Origin: Thioclava pacifica DSM 10166
GTDB taxonomy: Bacteria; Pseudomonadota; Alphaproteobacteria; Rhodobacterales; Rhodobacteraceae
Length of the DNA: 64,000 nt
Assembly: GCF_000714535.1 (NCBI RefSeq)
Contig: NZ_AUND01000023.1
Location: forward strand, 186,001 to 250,000
Direction of reading: 5' to 3'
The notes under the pieces are model-generated. The model was not told where the DNA came from. It worked only from the letters and a program-made list of their open reading frames with translations, and did not search any database. The position numbers were made by a program, and so were the translations under genes. This document shows, piece after piece, positions 8,288 to 17,068 of this stretch (within the stretch, counting starts at the first letter, position 1; each line of letters begins with the position of its first letter).

Positions 8288-8878
8288 ATGCAGACCACTA
8301 CGCTTTCGTTCACCAATTTCCACAACCATGGCGAGCTGTTTGCGAACATGCTTCGCGCTCGGCGTGAGCTTTTCATCGTCCATAACAAATGGAACCTGCC
8401 CGAGGCGATGGGCATGGAATACGACCAATATGACACGCCGGCCAGCCGCTGGGTCGTCGTCCATGACGAGTTGGGCAAGGTGCTCGCGGGCAATCGCCTG
8501 ACGCCCACCACCACCAAATGCGGCATCTATACCTACATGATCCGCGATGCGCAGCGCGGCTTGCTCGACACGATCCCGTCGCATCTTCTCTACGAAGAAG
8601 CGCCTGTCGCCGAGACGGTTTGGGAAAGCTCGCGCCTCTTCGTGGCCCATGATGTGCCCGCCTCGATGCGCCGCCGGGTCCATGCCAAGCTGGTGATGGA
8701 GATCGGCAATGCTGCGCGTCGTCTGGGCGCACGTTCGGCGCTCACGTTGCTCAATGCGAACTGGCCGCGTTGGGCGGGGCGCGTCGGCGTGGACATGACC
8801 GCGATGGGCCCGGTTCTCGAGATCGACGGCATCAATAACCAGGTCGTCTCGATGGACTTCTCGCAGAACCTCCACTGA
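8288..8878 (+). CDS. gtaI: Acyl-homoserine-lactone synthase, LuxI/GtaI-like
   Basis: The 196-residue enzyme makes an N-acyl-homoserine lactone from S-adenosylmethionine and an acyl-ACP. The LuxI signature residues are present: RRELF (R25, F29), W35, D46 and D49 in EYDQYD, R70 in GNRLTPTT, and E113 in VWESSR. The start has a strong AGGAGGA ribosome-binding site. It sits directly behind gtaR and is closed by its own terminator, so the two form a small quorum-sensing operon. The acyl-chain length cannot be read from sequence; long-chain signals are usual for the R. capsulatus homologue. Confidence 0.92.
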   Translation: MQTTTLSFTNFHNHGELFANMLRARRELFIVHNKWNLPEAMGMEYDQYDTPASRWVVVHDELGKVLAGNRLTPTTTKCGIYTYMIRDAQRGLLDTIPSHLLYEEAPVAETVWESSRLFVAHDVPASMRRRVHAKLVMEIGNAARRLGARSALTLLNANWPRWAGRVGVDMTAMGPVLEIDGINNQVVSMDFSQNLH

Positions 8879-8889
8879 TTGCAGACAAG

Positions 8890-8921
8890 GCCCCCGCGCG
8901 CCCACACGCGCGGGGGCTTTT
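8890..8921 (+). terminator. Terminator after gtaI
   Basis: GCCCCCGCGCG (8890-8900) pairs with CGCGCGGGGGC (8907-8917) and is followed by TTTT. It ends the quorum-sensing unit ahead of rarA. Confidence 0.9.
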
Positions 8922-8956
8922 CGAGCACCGGCCGAGGCACTACCTTCACGACCATC

Positions 8957-10270
8957 ATGGCCGATCTCTTCGACTCTCCAACCCCTTCCCGACCCGCAGC
9001 CGAGGCACCTCGTCCGCTGGCGGATCGAATTCGTCCGAAATCGCTCTCCGAGGTGATCGGGCAGGAGCAGGTACTCGGTCCCGACGGGCCGCTGGGGGCG
9101 ATGCTTGCGGCGGGTAGCCTTGGATCGCTGATCCTCTGGGGGCCGCCCGGTGTGGGCAAGACGACGATCGCGCGGCTGCTGGCCGATGCGTCCGACCGTG
9201 CCTTCGTGCAGATTTCCGCGATCTTCACTGGCGTGCCCGAGCTGCGAAAGGTCTTCGAGGCCGCCAAGCTGCGCCGCACCCAAGGCCGGGGAACGCTCCT
9301 GTTCGTCGACGAGATCCACCGCTTCAACAAGGCGCAGCAGGACAGCTTCCTGCCGCATATGGAGGACGGCACGATCCTGCTGGTCGGCGCCACCACCGAG
9401 AACCCGAGCTTCGAGCTGAACGCCGCTGTGCTGAGCCGCGCGCAGGTGATGATCCTGCAACGGCTCGATCTGGCCGATCTCGAACGGCTCGCGCAGCGGG
9501 CCGAGAAAGCGCTTGGCAAGCCGCTGCCGCTGACCGGCAAGGCGCGCGAGGCGCTGCTGGAGATGGCCGATGGCGACGGGCGGGCGCTTCTGAACCTGAT
9601 CGAGCAGGTCGCGGCTTGGAAGGTGACGGGCAATCTCGATACTGACGCGCTCTCGACCCGGCTGATGAAGCGCGCCGCGAAATACGACAAGTCGGGCGAC
9701 GAGCATTACAACCTGATCTCGGCGCTGCATAAATCGGTGCGCGGCTCGGACCCCGATGCCGCGCTCTATTGGTTTGCGCGGATGCTCGAGGGTGGGGAGG
9801 ACCCGCGCTACCTCGCCCGGCGCATCACCCGCATGGCCGTCGAGGATATCGGGCTGGCCGATCCGCAGGCGCAGGTGCTCTGCATCGACGCGTGGAACAC
9901 CTACGAACGGCTCGGCTCGCCCGAGGGGGAGCTGGCGCTGGCGCAGGCGGTGCTCTATCTCGCGCTCGCGCCGAAATCCAATGCGGGCTACATCGCCTAC
10001 AAGGCCGCGCGCAAGGAGGCCAAGCGCACCGGCTCCGAGCCGCCGCCGATGCATATCCTGAACGCACCGACGAAGCTGATGGAGGAACAGGGCTTCGGCG
10101 CGGGCTATCAATACGACCACGATGCCGAGGACGGGTTCTCGGGGCAGAACTTCTTCCCCGACACGATGAAGCGCCCCGTCCTGTATCAGCCCGTCGAACG
10201 CGGCTTCGAGCGCGAGCTGAAAAAGCGCCTCGACTGGTTCTCCAAGCAGCGCGAGCGCCGCCAAACTTGA
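8957..10270 (+). CDS. rarA: Replication-associated recombination protein A (RarA/MgsA) AAA+ ATPase
   Basis: The 437-residue protein belongs to the RarA/WRNIP1 family of clamp-loader-like ATPases acting at stalled replication forks. Visible are RPKSLSEVIGQEQVLG, Walker A GPPGVGKT (62-69), Walker B LLFVDEIHRF (about 114-123), sensor GATTENPSFELNAAVLSRA and the C-terminal helical domain with SALHKSVRGSDPDAALYW. ATG 8957 (MADLFD) is chosen; the open frame reaches back to the gtaI stop, but that part contains the gtaI terminator and is not protein-like. It is separated from crcB by 45 bases. All family motifs are intact. Confidence 0.95.
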   Translation: MADLFDSPTPSRPAAEAPRPLADRIRPKSLSEVIGQEQVLGPDGPLGAMLAAGSLGSLILWGPPGVGKTTIARLLADASDRAFVQISAIFTGVPELRKVFEAAKLRRTQGRGTLLFVDEIHRFNKAQQDSFLPHMEDGTILLVGATTENPSFELNAAVLSRAQVMILQRLDLADLERLAQRAEKALGKPLPLTGKAREALLEMADGDGRALLNLIEQVAAWKVTGNLDTDALSTRLMKRAAKYDKSGDEHYNLISALHKSVRGSDPDAALYWFARMLEGGEDPRYLARRITRMAVEDIGLADPQAQVLCIDAWNTYERLGSPEGELALAQAVLYLALAPKSNAGYIAYKAARKEAKRTGSEPPPMHILNAPTKLMEEQGFGAGYQYDHDAEDGFSGQNFFPDTMKRPVLYQPVERGFERELKKRLDWFSKQRERRQT

Positions 10271-10315
10271 CATTTTCGCCCGTCGCAGGTCCAAGGGCGC
10301 CCAAAGGAGACAGCG

Positions 10316-10693
10316 ATGCTTTCAACGGTTTTGCAGGTCGCGCTTGGCGGTGCGATCGGCGCCTCGGGACGTTATCTGGTGGGTGTGGGGCTGATGCGCA
10401 GCTTCGGCCCGCAGCCGATGCCGCTTGGCGTGATCACGGTCAACGTTCTCGGGTCCTTCCTGATGGGGATGCTGATCACCTTCCTCGGTGACAAGCAGCT
10501 GACCCATTGGAACGCGTTTCTCGCGACCGGGGTGCTGGGCGGCTTCACCACCTATTCCTCCTTCTCTCTTGAAACATGGACGCTGATCGAGCGGGGCCAG
10601 ACGGGCCTCGCGGCCTTCTATGTCGGCCTCACGCTGGTCGCGGCGCTGATCGGCCTGATCGCGGGCGTTCATATGATGCGGGCAATGCTATGA
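10316..10693 (+). CDS. crcB: Fluoride channel CrcB/Fluc
   Basis: This 125-residue protein has four membrane segments and the Fluc signatures GGAIGASGRYLVG, ITVNVLGSFLMGM and GVLGGFTTYSSFSLET, the last forming the Na+-site/phenylalanine-box region. Fluc proteins are dual-topology homodimers exporting fluoride. An AAAGGAG ribosome-binding site precedes the ATG. The stop overlaps the rluC start by four bases (ATGA). The 45-base space before it is too short and lacks the features of a fluoride riboswitch. Confidence 0.95.
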   Translation: MLSTVLQVALGGAIGASGRYLVGVGLMRSFGPQPMPLGVITVNVLGSFLMGMLITFLGDKQLTHWNAFLATGVLGGFTTYSSFSLETWTLIERGQTGLAAFYVGLTLVAALIGLIAGVHMMRAML

Positions 10694-11730
10694 GCGGTGT
10701 GCAACATATCACGGTGACCGAAGAAGATGGCGAGCAGCGTCTCGACCGGTTCCTGAAGAAGAAGTTTCCGCAGCTTTCGCAGGGCATGATCGAGAAGTTC
10801 TGCCGCAAGGGCGATCTGCGCGTCGACAAGGGTCGTGTGAAGGCCAATGCGCGCGTGGCGCCGGGTCAGGAGATCCGCGTGCCGCCGATCCCCGATGAAG
10901 CGCCGAAGCCGAAGCACGAGGGTATTTCCGACGCCGATGCGAAATTCATCCAGAGCTGCGTGCTCTGGAAGGACGAGCATATCATCGCGCTCAACAAACC
11001 GCCGGGTCTACCCTCGCAGGGCGGCTCGGGGCAGGGCAACCGCCATGTCGACGGGCTGAGCGAGGCGCTGATGTTCGGCTACAAGGATAAGCCGAAGCTG
11101 GTGCATCGCCTCGACAAGGACACGTCGGGCGTGCTGCTGCTGGCGCGCACCGACCGCGTCGCGCGCCGCCTGTCGGAAGCCTTCCGCGCCAAGACCACCC
11201 GCAAGATCTACTGGGCCGCCGTCGCTGGCGCGCCCGAGCCCAAGACCGGCACGATCCGCTTCGGCCTCGTGAAGGCTCCGGGCCATGGCCGTGGTGGCGA
11301 GGGCGAGAAGATGATCTGCATCCACCCCGCCAAGATCGACAAAACCGAAGGTGCCAAGCGCGCCACGACCGATTACTTCACGCTGCACATCCTCGGGCAG
11401 CGGGTGAGCTGGGTCGCGCTGGTGCCGATCACCGGGCGCACGCACCAGTTACGCGCGCATATGGCCGAGATCGGCCACCCGATCATCGGCGATGGCAAAT
11501 ATGGCGGCTCGGGGCAGGAGAATCTCGGTGATGGCTGGGGCGCGCAACTGGGCGGCGAGATTTCCCGCAAGCTGCACTTGCATGCCCGGCAGATCAGCTT
11601 CGATCATCCGGTGACCGGCAAGCGCATCACGCTCACCGCGCCGCTGCCCGAGCATATGAAACGGACCTGGGATCTGCTGGACTGGCACGAGAATGACGTG
11701 CCCGCCGACCCGTTCGAGGATCTGAAATGA
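10690..11730 (+). CDS. rluC: RluA-family 23S rRNA pseudouridine synthase (RluC-type)
   Basis: The 346-residue enzyme has an N-terminal S4 RNA-binding domain (about residues 16-70) and a catalytic domain with the motif VHRLDKDTSG, where D142 is the expected catalytic aspartate, plus GRTHQLRAHMAEIGHPIIGD. RluC modifies 23S rRNA uridines 955, 2504 and 2580 in E. coli; RluD or another RluA paralogue cannot be excluded without alignment. The ATG overlaps the crcB TGA and the gene's own TGA overlaps the next ATG, so it lies in a tightly coupled operon with a HAD phosphatase and ATP12. Confidence 0.9.
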   Translation: MSGVQHITVTEEDGEQRLDRFLKKKFPQLSQGMIEKFCRKGDLRVDKGRVKANARVAPGQEIRVPPIPDEAPKPKHEGISDADAKFIQSCVLWKDEHIIALNKPPGLPSQGGSGQGNRHVDGLSEALMFGYKDKPKLVHRLDKDTSGVLLLARTDRVARRLSEAFRAKTTRKIYWAAVAGAPEPKTGTIRFGLVKAPGHGRGGEGEKMICIHPAKIDKTEGAKRATTDYFTLHILGQRVSWVALVPITGRTHQLRAHMAEIGHPIIGDGKYGGSGQENLGDGWGAQLGGEISRKLHLHARQISFDHPVTGKRITLTAPLPEHMKRTWDLLDWHENDVPADPFEDLK

Positions 11731-12392
11731 AGCTCGCGATCTTTGATGTCGACGGCACGATCTCGGACAGCCAGACCCATATCACCCATGCGATGACGCT
11801 GGGCTTCGAGGCGGCGGGCCTGCCCGCGCCGCCTGCATCCTCGGTCTTGCAGATCGTCGGTCTGTCGCTGCCGCTCGCAGTGGCGCGGCTCGCGCCGGAA
11901 CTGGACGCCGCCACGCAGGAGCAGATCGTCGAAGGCTACAAGCAGAGCTATTTCACCCAGCGCGCCGCGAGCCCCGCGCCGCTCTACCCCGGCGCGGCGG
12001 AACTGCTGCGCAAGCTCGCCGCGCGCGACGACATGCTGCTGGCGGTGGCCACCGGCAAATCGCGCCGCGGGCTGCGTGCGCTCCTGACCCATCACGGGCT
12101 CGAGGGGCTGTTCATCAGCGCCCAGACCGCCGACGATCACCCCTCGAAGCCGCACCCCTCGATGATCGGCGCGGCGCTGGCCGATGCCGGGGTGAGTGCC
12201 GCGGATGCGGTGATGATCGGCGATACGACCTTCGATATCGAGATGGGCCGCAGCGCGGGCGTCGCCACGATCGGCGTGCGCTGGGGCTATCACCCGCACG
12301 CCGAGTTGGAGGCCGCGGGCGCGCATCGCATGGTGAGTGATTTCGAGGCGCTGGAGGCGGCGCTTCTCGAACTGTGGGAGATGAGTGCATGA
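11727..12392 (+). CDS. HAD-superfamily hydrolase, phosphoglycolate phosphatase-like
   Basis: This 221-residue protein has the four HAD motifs: FDVDGTISDS (residues 5-14, nucleophile first Asp), VATGKSRRG (motif II), the lysine in HPSKPHPSM (motif III), and MIGDTTFDIEMG (motif IV). An alpha-helical cap follows motif I, giving the Gph/PGMB-like subclass. The substrate cannot be read from sequence; phosphoglycolate or another small phosphate monoester is likely. Both ends overlap neighbouring genes by four bases (ATGA). Its place between a pseudouridine synthase and an ATP synthase chaperone is common in Rhodobacterales. Confidence 0.88.
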   Translation: MKLAIFDVDGTISDSQTHITHAMTLGFEAAGLPAPPASSVLQIVGLSLPLAVARLAPELDAATQEQIVEGYKQSYFTQRAASPAPLYPGAAELLRKLAARDDMLLAVATGKSRRGLRALLTHHGLEGLFISAQTADDHPSKPHPSMIGAALADAGVSAADAVMIGDTTFDIEMGRSAGVATIGVRWGYHPHAELEAAGAHRMVSDFEALEAALLELWEMSA

Positions 12393-13099
12393 GCGAATGG
12401 GCGGCGAAGCGGTTCTGGAAGGAGACCTCGGTGACGGAGGCCGAGGGCGGCTTCGGCGTGGCGCTCGACGGGCGCGCGGTGAAGACCCCCGCCAAGGCGC
12501 CGCTCGTCGTGCCGACCCGCGCGCTAGCCGAGGCGATCGCCGCCGAATGGGACGCACAGGAGGACAAGATCGCGCCTCACACGATGCCCGTCACCCGCTC
12601 GGCCAATGCCGCGATCGACAAAGTCACACATCAGCATGACGAGGTCGTCACCCATGTCGCGGAATATGGAGAGACCGATCTGCTGTGCTACCGCGCCGAC
12701 AAACCGGCCGAACTGGTCGCGCTTCAGGCCGAGAAATGGGACCCGTTGCTCGATTGGGCGGCGCAGACCTACGGGTTGCGACTGACTGTCACAGCAGGAG
12801 TTCTGCCTGTGGCGCAATCTCAGGACGCGCTGGCCCGGCTTCGCGCCGAGGTTGCGGCTTGCGATCCCTTCGCGCTGGCAGCTCTGCACGATCTCGTCGG
12901 CATCACCGGCTCGCTGGTGCTCGGGCTCGCGGTGGCGCGGGGGCGTCTGACGGCCTTGGAGGCCTGGGAACTCTCGCGTCTCGACGAGGATTGGCAGATC
13001 GCGCAATGGGGCGAGGACGAAGAGGCGGCGGAGATCGCATCGCTCAAGCGTGAGGCCCTGTGTGACGCGGGACGAATCTGGGAGCTCGCCCAAAGGTGA
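12389..13099 (+). CDS. ATP12-family F1-ATPase assembly chaperone
   Basis: The 236-residue protein starts MSEWAAKRFWKETSVTEAEG and contains VALDGRAVKTPAKAPLVVPT, ALAEAIAAEWDAQ and a region ending WELAQR, all typical of ATP12. In mitochondria and Alphaproteobacteria this protein binds the F1 alpha subunit and prevents its aggregation during ATP synthase assembly. A conserved glutamate-rich segment around DEDWQIAQWGEDEEA is visible. It is the last gene of the crcB-rluC-HAD-ATP12 chain, with a four-base overlap to the HAD gene. The F1 genes themselves are not in the window. Confidence 0.92.
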   Translation: MSEWAAKRFWKETSVTEAEGGFGVALDGRAVKTPAKAPLVVPTRALAEAIAAEWDAQEDKIAPHTMPVTRSANAAIDKVTHQHDEVVTHVAEYGETDLLCYRADKPAELVALQAEKWDPLLDWAAQTYGLRLTVTAGVLPVAQSQDALARLRAEVAACDPFALAALHDLVGITGSLVLGLAVARGRLTALEAWELSRLDEDWQIAQWGEDEEAAEIASLKREALCDAGRIWELAQR

Positions 13100-13196
13100 G
13101 CATGTGCGATTTCGCACTCTGCCCGAGGTTTTGCCGAAGTCATTGGCACCTGCTGATCAAATGTGCAGTTGCGCTCGCGGAAATTGGAAAGTGGGC

Positions 13197-13251
13197 TTGA
13201 CCTTCTTTGATCAATTGGACCACTCTTTTGTTACTCCGTGTCATGAGACAC
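13197..13251 (+). promoter_or_regulatory. bztA upstream region with -35-like element and dyad
   Basis: TTGACC (13197-13202) lies 122 bases before bztA, without a good -10. A 14-bp dyad GTGTC-ATGA-GACAC is at 13238-13251. No NtrC or sigma-54 signature was found. Treat as a candidate control region only. Confidence 0.25.
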
Positions 13252-13318
13252 GATCGACCAGGTCCGAACCGGGCCAAAGAACCGCCCCGAGAGGGTGGCG
13301 AAACAGGAAGAGGTAAAA

Positions 13319-14335
13319 ATGAAGAAATCCGTCTTTTTCGGCGCGCTGACGGCCGCCACGCTGACCGCTGGTCTGGCGGGTGCTGCCACGCTTGACGATG
13401 TCAAGTCGCGCGGCGAACTGATCTGCGGCGTGAACACCGGTCTCGTCGGCTTCGCGGCGCCGGATGCGAACGGCAACTGGTCCGGCTTCGACGTGGCGAT
13501 CTGCCAGGCGGTCGCTGCGGCGGTCCTCGGCGATGCGTCGAAAGTGAAATATGTCCCGACCACCGGTCAGACCCGCTTCACCGCGCTCGGCTCGGGCGAA
13601 GTCGACCTGCTGGCTCGTAACACCACCTGGACCTTCTCGCGCGACACCGACCTGAAGCTTCAGTTCACCGCGACCAACTACTACGACGGTCAGGGCTTCA
13701 TGGTCCGCAAGGATTCGGGCGTGACCTCGGCCAAGGAACTCGACGGCGCTTCGGTTTGTATTCAGACCGGCACCACCACCGAGCTCAACCTCGCCGACTA
13801 CTTCAAGGCCAACAACATGTCCTATCAGCCGATCACGGTTGATTCGAACGCCGAAGGCGAACAGCAGTTCCTCGCCGGCGCTTGTGACGCCTACACCACC
13901 GACGCGTCGGGCCTCGCGGCCACCCGCGCCGCTTTCGCCAACCCGTCGGATTACGTGATCCTTCCGGAAATCATCTCGAAAGAGCCGCTGGCTCCGGCCG
14001 TGCGCCAGGGTGACGACCAGTGGACCGACATCGTGCGCTGGACCGTCTTCGCGCTGATCGCGGCCGAAGAATACGGCGTGACCTCGGCCAATATCGACGA
14101 GCTGGCCAAGGGCACCGACAACCCGGAAGTCAACCGCCTGCTCGGCACCGAGGGTGACCTCGGCGCGATGATCGGCCTCGACAAGACCTGGGCTGTCAAC
14201 GCCATCAAGGCGAACGGCAACTACGGTGAAATCTTCGCCGCCACCATCGGTGAGCAAACGCCGATCGGTCTGGCCCGCGGGCTCAATGCCCAGTGGACCC
14301 AGGGCGGCCTGATGTACGCTCCGCCCTTCCGCTAA
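13319..14335 (+). CDS. bztA: Glutamate/glutamine/aspartate/asparagine-binding protein BztA (AapJ-like)
   Basis: The 338-residue periplasmic protein has a signal peptide MKKSVFFGALTAATLTAG with cleavage near AGAA-TLDD. It then carries the solute-binding family-3 segments VKSRGELICGVNTGLVGFAA and FDVAICQAVAAAVLG. It delivers acidic and amide amino acids to the BztBCD transporter, as shown for R. capsulatus bztABCD and Rhizobium aapJQMP. ATG 13319 is preferred over an in-frame ATG at 13295 because it gives a clean signal peptide. A perfect 10-bp stem-loop follows the gene, as expected for the more abundant binding-protein message. Confidence 0.95.
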   Translation: MKKSVFFGALTAATLTAGLAGAATLDDVKSRGELICGVNTGLVGFAAPDANGNWSGFDVAICQAVAAAVLGDASKVKYVPTTGQTRFTALGSGEVDLLARNTTWTFSRDTDLKLQFTATNYYDGQGFMVRKDSGVTSAKELDGASVCIQTGTTTELNLADYFKANNMSYQPITVDSNAEGEQQFLAGACDAYTTDASGLAATRAAFANPSDYVILPEIISKEPLAPAVRQGDDQWTDIVRWTVFALIAAEEYGVTSANIDELAKGTDNPEVNRLLGTEGDLGAMIGLDKTWAVNAIKANGNYGEIFAATIGEQTPIGLARGLNAQWTQGGLMYAPPFR

Positions 14336-14346
14336 GGAGGGCCTGG

Positions 14347-14372
14347 CAGGGCGCGGGTCAAACCGCGCCCTG
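14347..14372 (+). other. Intercistronic stem-loop bztA-bztB
   Basis: CAGGGCGCGG (14347-14356) pairs perfectly with CCGCGCCCTG (14363-14372) around a six-base loop. There is no T-run. Such hairpins behind binding-protein genes usually protect the upstream message from 3' exonucleases. Confidence 0.6.
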
Positions 14373-14471
14373 ACCAAATTTCAAAAGACCGTGGGCGGGG
14401 GACCAATCCTCCGAAGGCCGGGATAAAACGGCCAGACAAAGATAAGCACGCGGCGACAGGGGAAATACGCA

Positions 14472-15737
14472 ATGACAACCGCGCATGACGCGCCGGAGAG
14501 CCAAGGCTTCCGGCTCAGCCAGCTCATTTACGATACGCGATACAGGTCGCTGACGATTCAGGTCGTCGTGTTCTTCATCGTGATGGCGTTCGTCGGCTGG
14601 CTCGTAGACAACACCATTCAGAACCTCAGCGCTCTGGGCAAGGACTTCAATTTCTCCTTCCTGTCGCAGCGCGCAGGCTACGATATCGGCAACGCTATCA
14701 TCCCCTATAACAACGACATGACACATGGCCGGGCGCTTCTCGTCGGGCTGATCAACACGCTCTGGATCTCGTTCCTGGGCTGTGTCGCGGCGACGATCCT
14801 TGGGATTTTCGTGGGCGTGCTGCGCCTGTCGAAGAACTGGCTCGTGGGGCGCCTGATGACGGTCTATGTCGAGGTGTTCCGCAACATCCCGCTGCTGCTG
14901 TGGATCCTCGTGGCGATCGCCTTGCTGACCGAGGCCGCGCCGTCCCCGAACGCCTACAAGATCAACCCGACGACGGGCGAGGCGAGCGCGAGCATGCTGT
15001 TCGACTCGATCGCCTTCACCAATCGCTACACCGCGATCCCCTCGATCCATTTCGATCGCTCTCTGGGCTCTCTCGACACCGCGCTTGCGCCGATCTCGCT
15101 GAACTTCCTCGCGATTGTTCTGGTGCTGATTGCCTCGATCTGGGTGAACAAACGGGTTCTGGCCAGCGCGGCGAAGATCCAGGAAGCGACGGGCGTGCGC
15201 CCGACCACCTGGTGGAAAAGTGCGCTGATCCTGATCGTGCCGATGCTCGCGCTGCTAATCGCGCTCGGGTTCAACCCCGACGAGCCGGTCCTTCAGGGCT
15301 TCAACTTCAAGAACGGCACGAATGTCTCGAACTCCTTTGTCCCGCTCTGGCTCGGCCTGACGCTCTACACCGCGGCCTTCATCGCCGAGATCGTCCGCGC
15401 CGGTATTCTCGCGATTTCCAAGGGGCAGACCGAGGCGGCCTATGCGCTGGGGCTGCGCCCCAATCGCACGATGAACCTCGTGATCTTGCCGCAGGCGCTG
15501 CGGGTCATCATCCCGCCGCTGATCTCGCAATATCTGAACCTGACGAAGAACTCCTCGCTCGCCATCGCGGTCGGCTATCTTGAACTGCGCGGGACGCTCG
15601 GGGGGATCACGCTCAACCAGACGGGCCGGGAGCTCGAGGCGATCTCGCTTATGATGCTGATCTACCTCGCGATCTCGCTGTCGATCTCGGGCGCCATGAA
15701 CGTCTACAACAATCGCGTGAAGCTGAAGGAGCGGTGA
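14472..15737 (+). CDS. bztB: Amino-acid ABC transporter permease BztB (AapQ-like)
   Basis: The 421-residue permease is larger than ordinary family-3 permeases because a periplasmic/loop insertion (about residues 150-290) splits the membrane domain. This is characteristic of BztB/AapQ. The inner-membrane HisMQ-type fold is seen in LLVGLINTLWISFLGCVAAT and in the EAA loop ISKGQTEAAYALGLRPNRTM that docks on the ATPase. An AGGGGAA ribosome-binding site precedes the ATG. bztC follows after one base. Confidence 0.95.
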   Translation: MTTAHDAPESQGFRLSQLIYDTRYRSLTIQVVVFFIVMAFVGWLVDNTIQNLSALGKDFNFSFLSQRAGYDIGNAIIPYNNDMTHGRALLVGLINTLWISFLGCVAATILGIFVGVLRLSKNWLVGRLMTVYVEVFRNIPLLLWILVAIALLTEAAPSPNAYKINPTTGEASASMLFDSIAFTNRYTAIPSIHFDRSLGSLDTALAPISLNFLAIVLVLIASIWVNKRVLASAAKIQEATGVRPTTWWKSALILIVPMLALLIALGFNPDEPVLQGFNFKNGTNVSNSFVPLWLGLTLYTAAFIAEIVRAGILAISKGQTEAAYALGLRPNRTMNLVILPQALRVIIPPLISQYLNLTKNSSLAIAVGYLELRGTLGGITLNQTGRELEAISLMMLIYLAISLSISGAMNVYNNRVKLKER

Positions 15738-15738
15738 G

Positions 15739-17055
15739 ATGAGCGATACCCACGCCCAATCCGTCGCCTATGTCCGCGACACGATGCTGGACCCGAAACC
15801 GGCTCCGGCAAGCCAATCCGGCGCAATCCAATGGCTGCGCGAGAACCTGTTCTCGGGCTGGCTCAACACGCTGCTGACGATTCTCGGGATCCTGGCGATC
15901 TACGGTTTCTTCTCGCATTTCTACGCCTGGTTCCTGCACGGCGTCTGGAATGCAAACTCGCTCGCCGAGTGCCGTCAGATCATCACGACCGAATACGGCG
16001 ACGGCGCGACCGGCGCCTGCTGGGGCGTCATCCGTGATCGCTGGCACCAGTTCATCTTCGGCTTCTATCCGCCGGAGCTGTATTGGCGCCCGATCCTGAC
16101 CTTCCTGCTGCTCTTCGCAGCGGTTGGACCGGTGCTGTTCCAATGGGTGCCGCGCAAGCTGATCTGGTTCACGCCGATCTACCCGTTCCTCGCGGTCTGG
16201 CTGCTCTGGGGCGGCTCGATCTGGGGGCCGGTGCTTGTCGCGCTCGGTTTCGTGCTGGCGTTTGTCGTCTTCAACTACGTGGCGCGCTTCGGCACAATCG
16301 GGGGCTTTGCTGCCGGTGCGATCGTTGCGATCCTGTTCTGGCTGTTCGGCGTCTCGCCGCTGGCTGGTGTGCTGCATGCGATTATCCCGCTTGGTATCGA
16401 GCCGGTGGAATCGGCGAAGTTCGGTGGCTTCCTGCTGGCGATCACGCTGGGCGCGGGCGGCATCGCGATGTCGCTGCCCCTGGGGGTGATCCTCGCGCTC
16501 GGACGACAGTCGGACATGTTCCTGATCCGGACCTTCTCAGTGATCTTCATCGAGTTCATCCGGGGCGTGCCGCTGATCACGCTGCTGTTCGTGGCGTCTC
16601 TGCTGCTGAACTACTTCCTGCCGCCGGGCACGAATTTCGACATCATCCTGCGGGTGATGATCCTCGTGACCATGTTCGCCGCCGCCTATATCGCGGAGGT
16701 GATCCGGGGCGGTCTCGCGGCCTTGCCGCGCGGGCAGTACGAGGCAGCTGACGCACTCGGGCTCGACTACTGGAAGGCGCAGCGGCTGATCATCCTGCCG
16801 CAGGCGCTCAAGATCTCGATCCCGGGGATCGTCTCGACCTTCATCGGCATGTTCAAGGACACGACCCTCGTGGCCTTCGTGGGTCTGTTCGACCCGCTCA
16901 AGGGCATCCCGGACTTCATTCGCGCCGATTTCGCGTGGAAGGGCATCTACTGGGAGCCCTTCATCTTCGTCGGCGCCATCTTCTTCATCCTGAACTTCGC
17001 GATGTCGCGTTACTCGATGTATCTCGAGAACCGGCTCAAGCGCGACCATCGCTAA
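15739..17055 (+). CDS. bztC: Amino-acid ABC transporter permease BztC (AapM-like)
   Basis: The 438-residue permease pairs with BztB. Its N-terminal half holds several hydrophobic segments and an extended domain, and its C-terminal half is the conserved permease core with the EAA loop [20 protein letters not shown] and [15 protein letters not shown]. The gene starts one base after the bztB stop and is followed by bztD after 13 bases, so all three are one transcript. Length and arrangement match R. capsulatus BztC and Rhizobium AapM. Confidence 0.95.
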   Translation: MSDTHAQSVAYVRDTMLDPKPAPASQSGAIQWLRENLFSGWLNTLLTILGILAIYGFFSHFYAWFLHGVWNANSLAECRQIITTEYGDGATGACWGVIRDRWHQFIFGFYPPELYWRPILTFLLLFAAVGPVLFQWVPRKLIWFTPIYPFLAVWLLWGGSIWGPVLVALGFVLAFVVFNYVARFGTIGGFAAGAIVAILFWLFGVSPLAGVLHAIIPLGIEPVESAKFGGFLLAITLGAGGIAMSLPLGVILALGRQSDMFLIRTFSVIFIEFIRGVPLITLLFVASLLLNYFLPPGTNFDIILRVMILVTMFAAAYIAEVIRGGLAALPRGQYEAADALGLDYWKAQRLIILPQALKISIPGIVSTFIGMFKDTTLVAFVGLFDPLKGIPDFIRADFAWKGIYWEPFIFVGAIFFILNFAMSRYSMYLENRLKRDHR

Positions 17056-17068
17056 GGGAGAAAACCTA

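Noticed and set aside
8879-8956. Earlier TTG start for rarA directly after the gtaI stop
   Set aside because: It would translate the gtaI terminator, and the RarA family begins near MADLFD at 8957.
10271-10315. Fluoride riboswitch upstream of crcB
   Set aside because: Only 45 bases are available and no pseudoknot-like pairing is visible.
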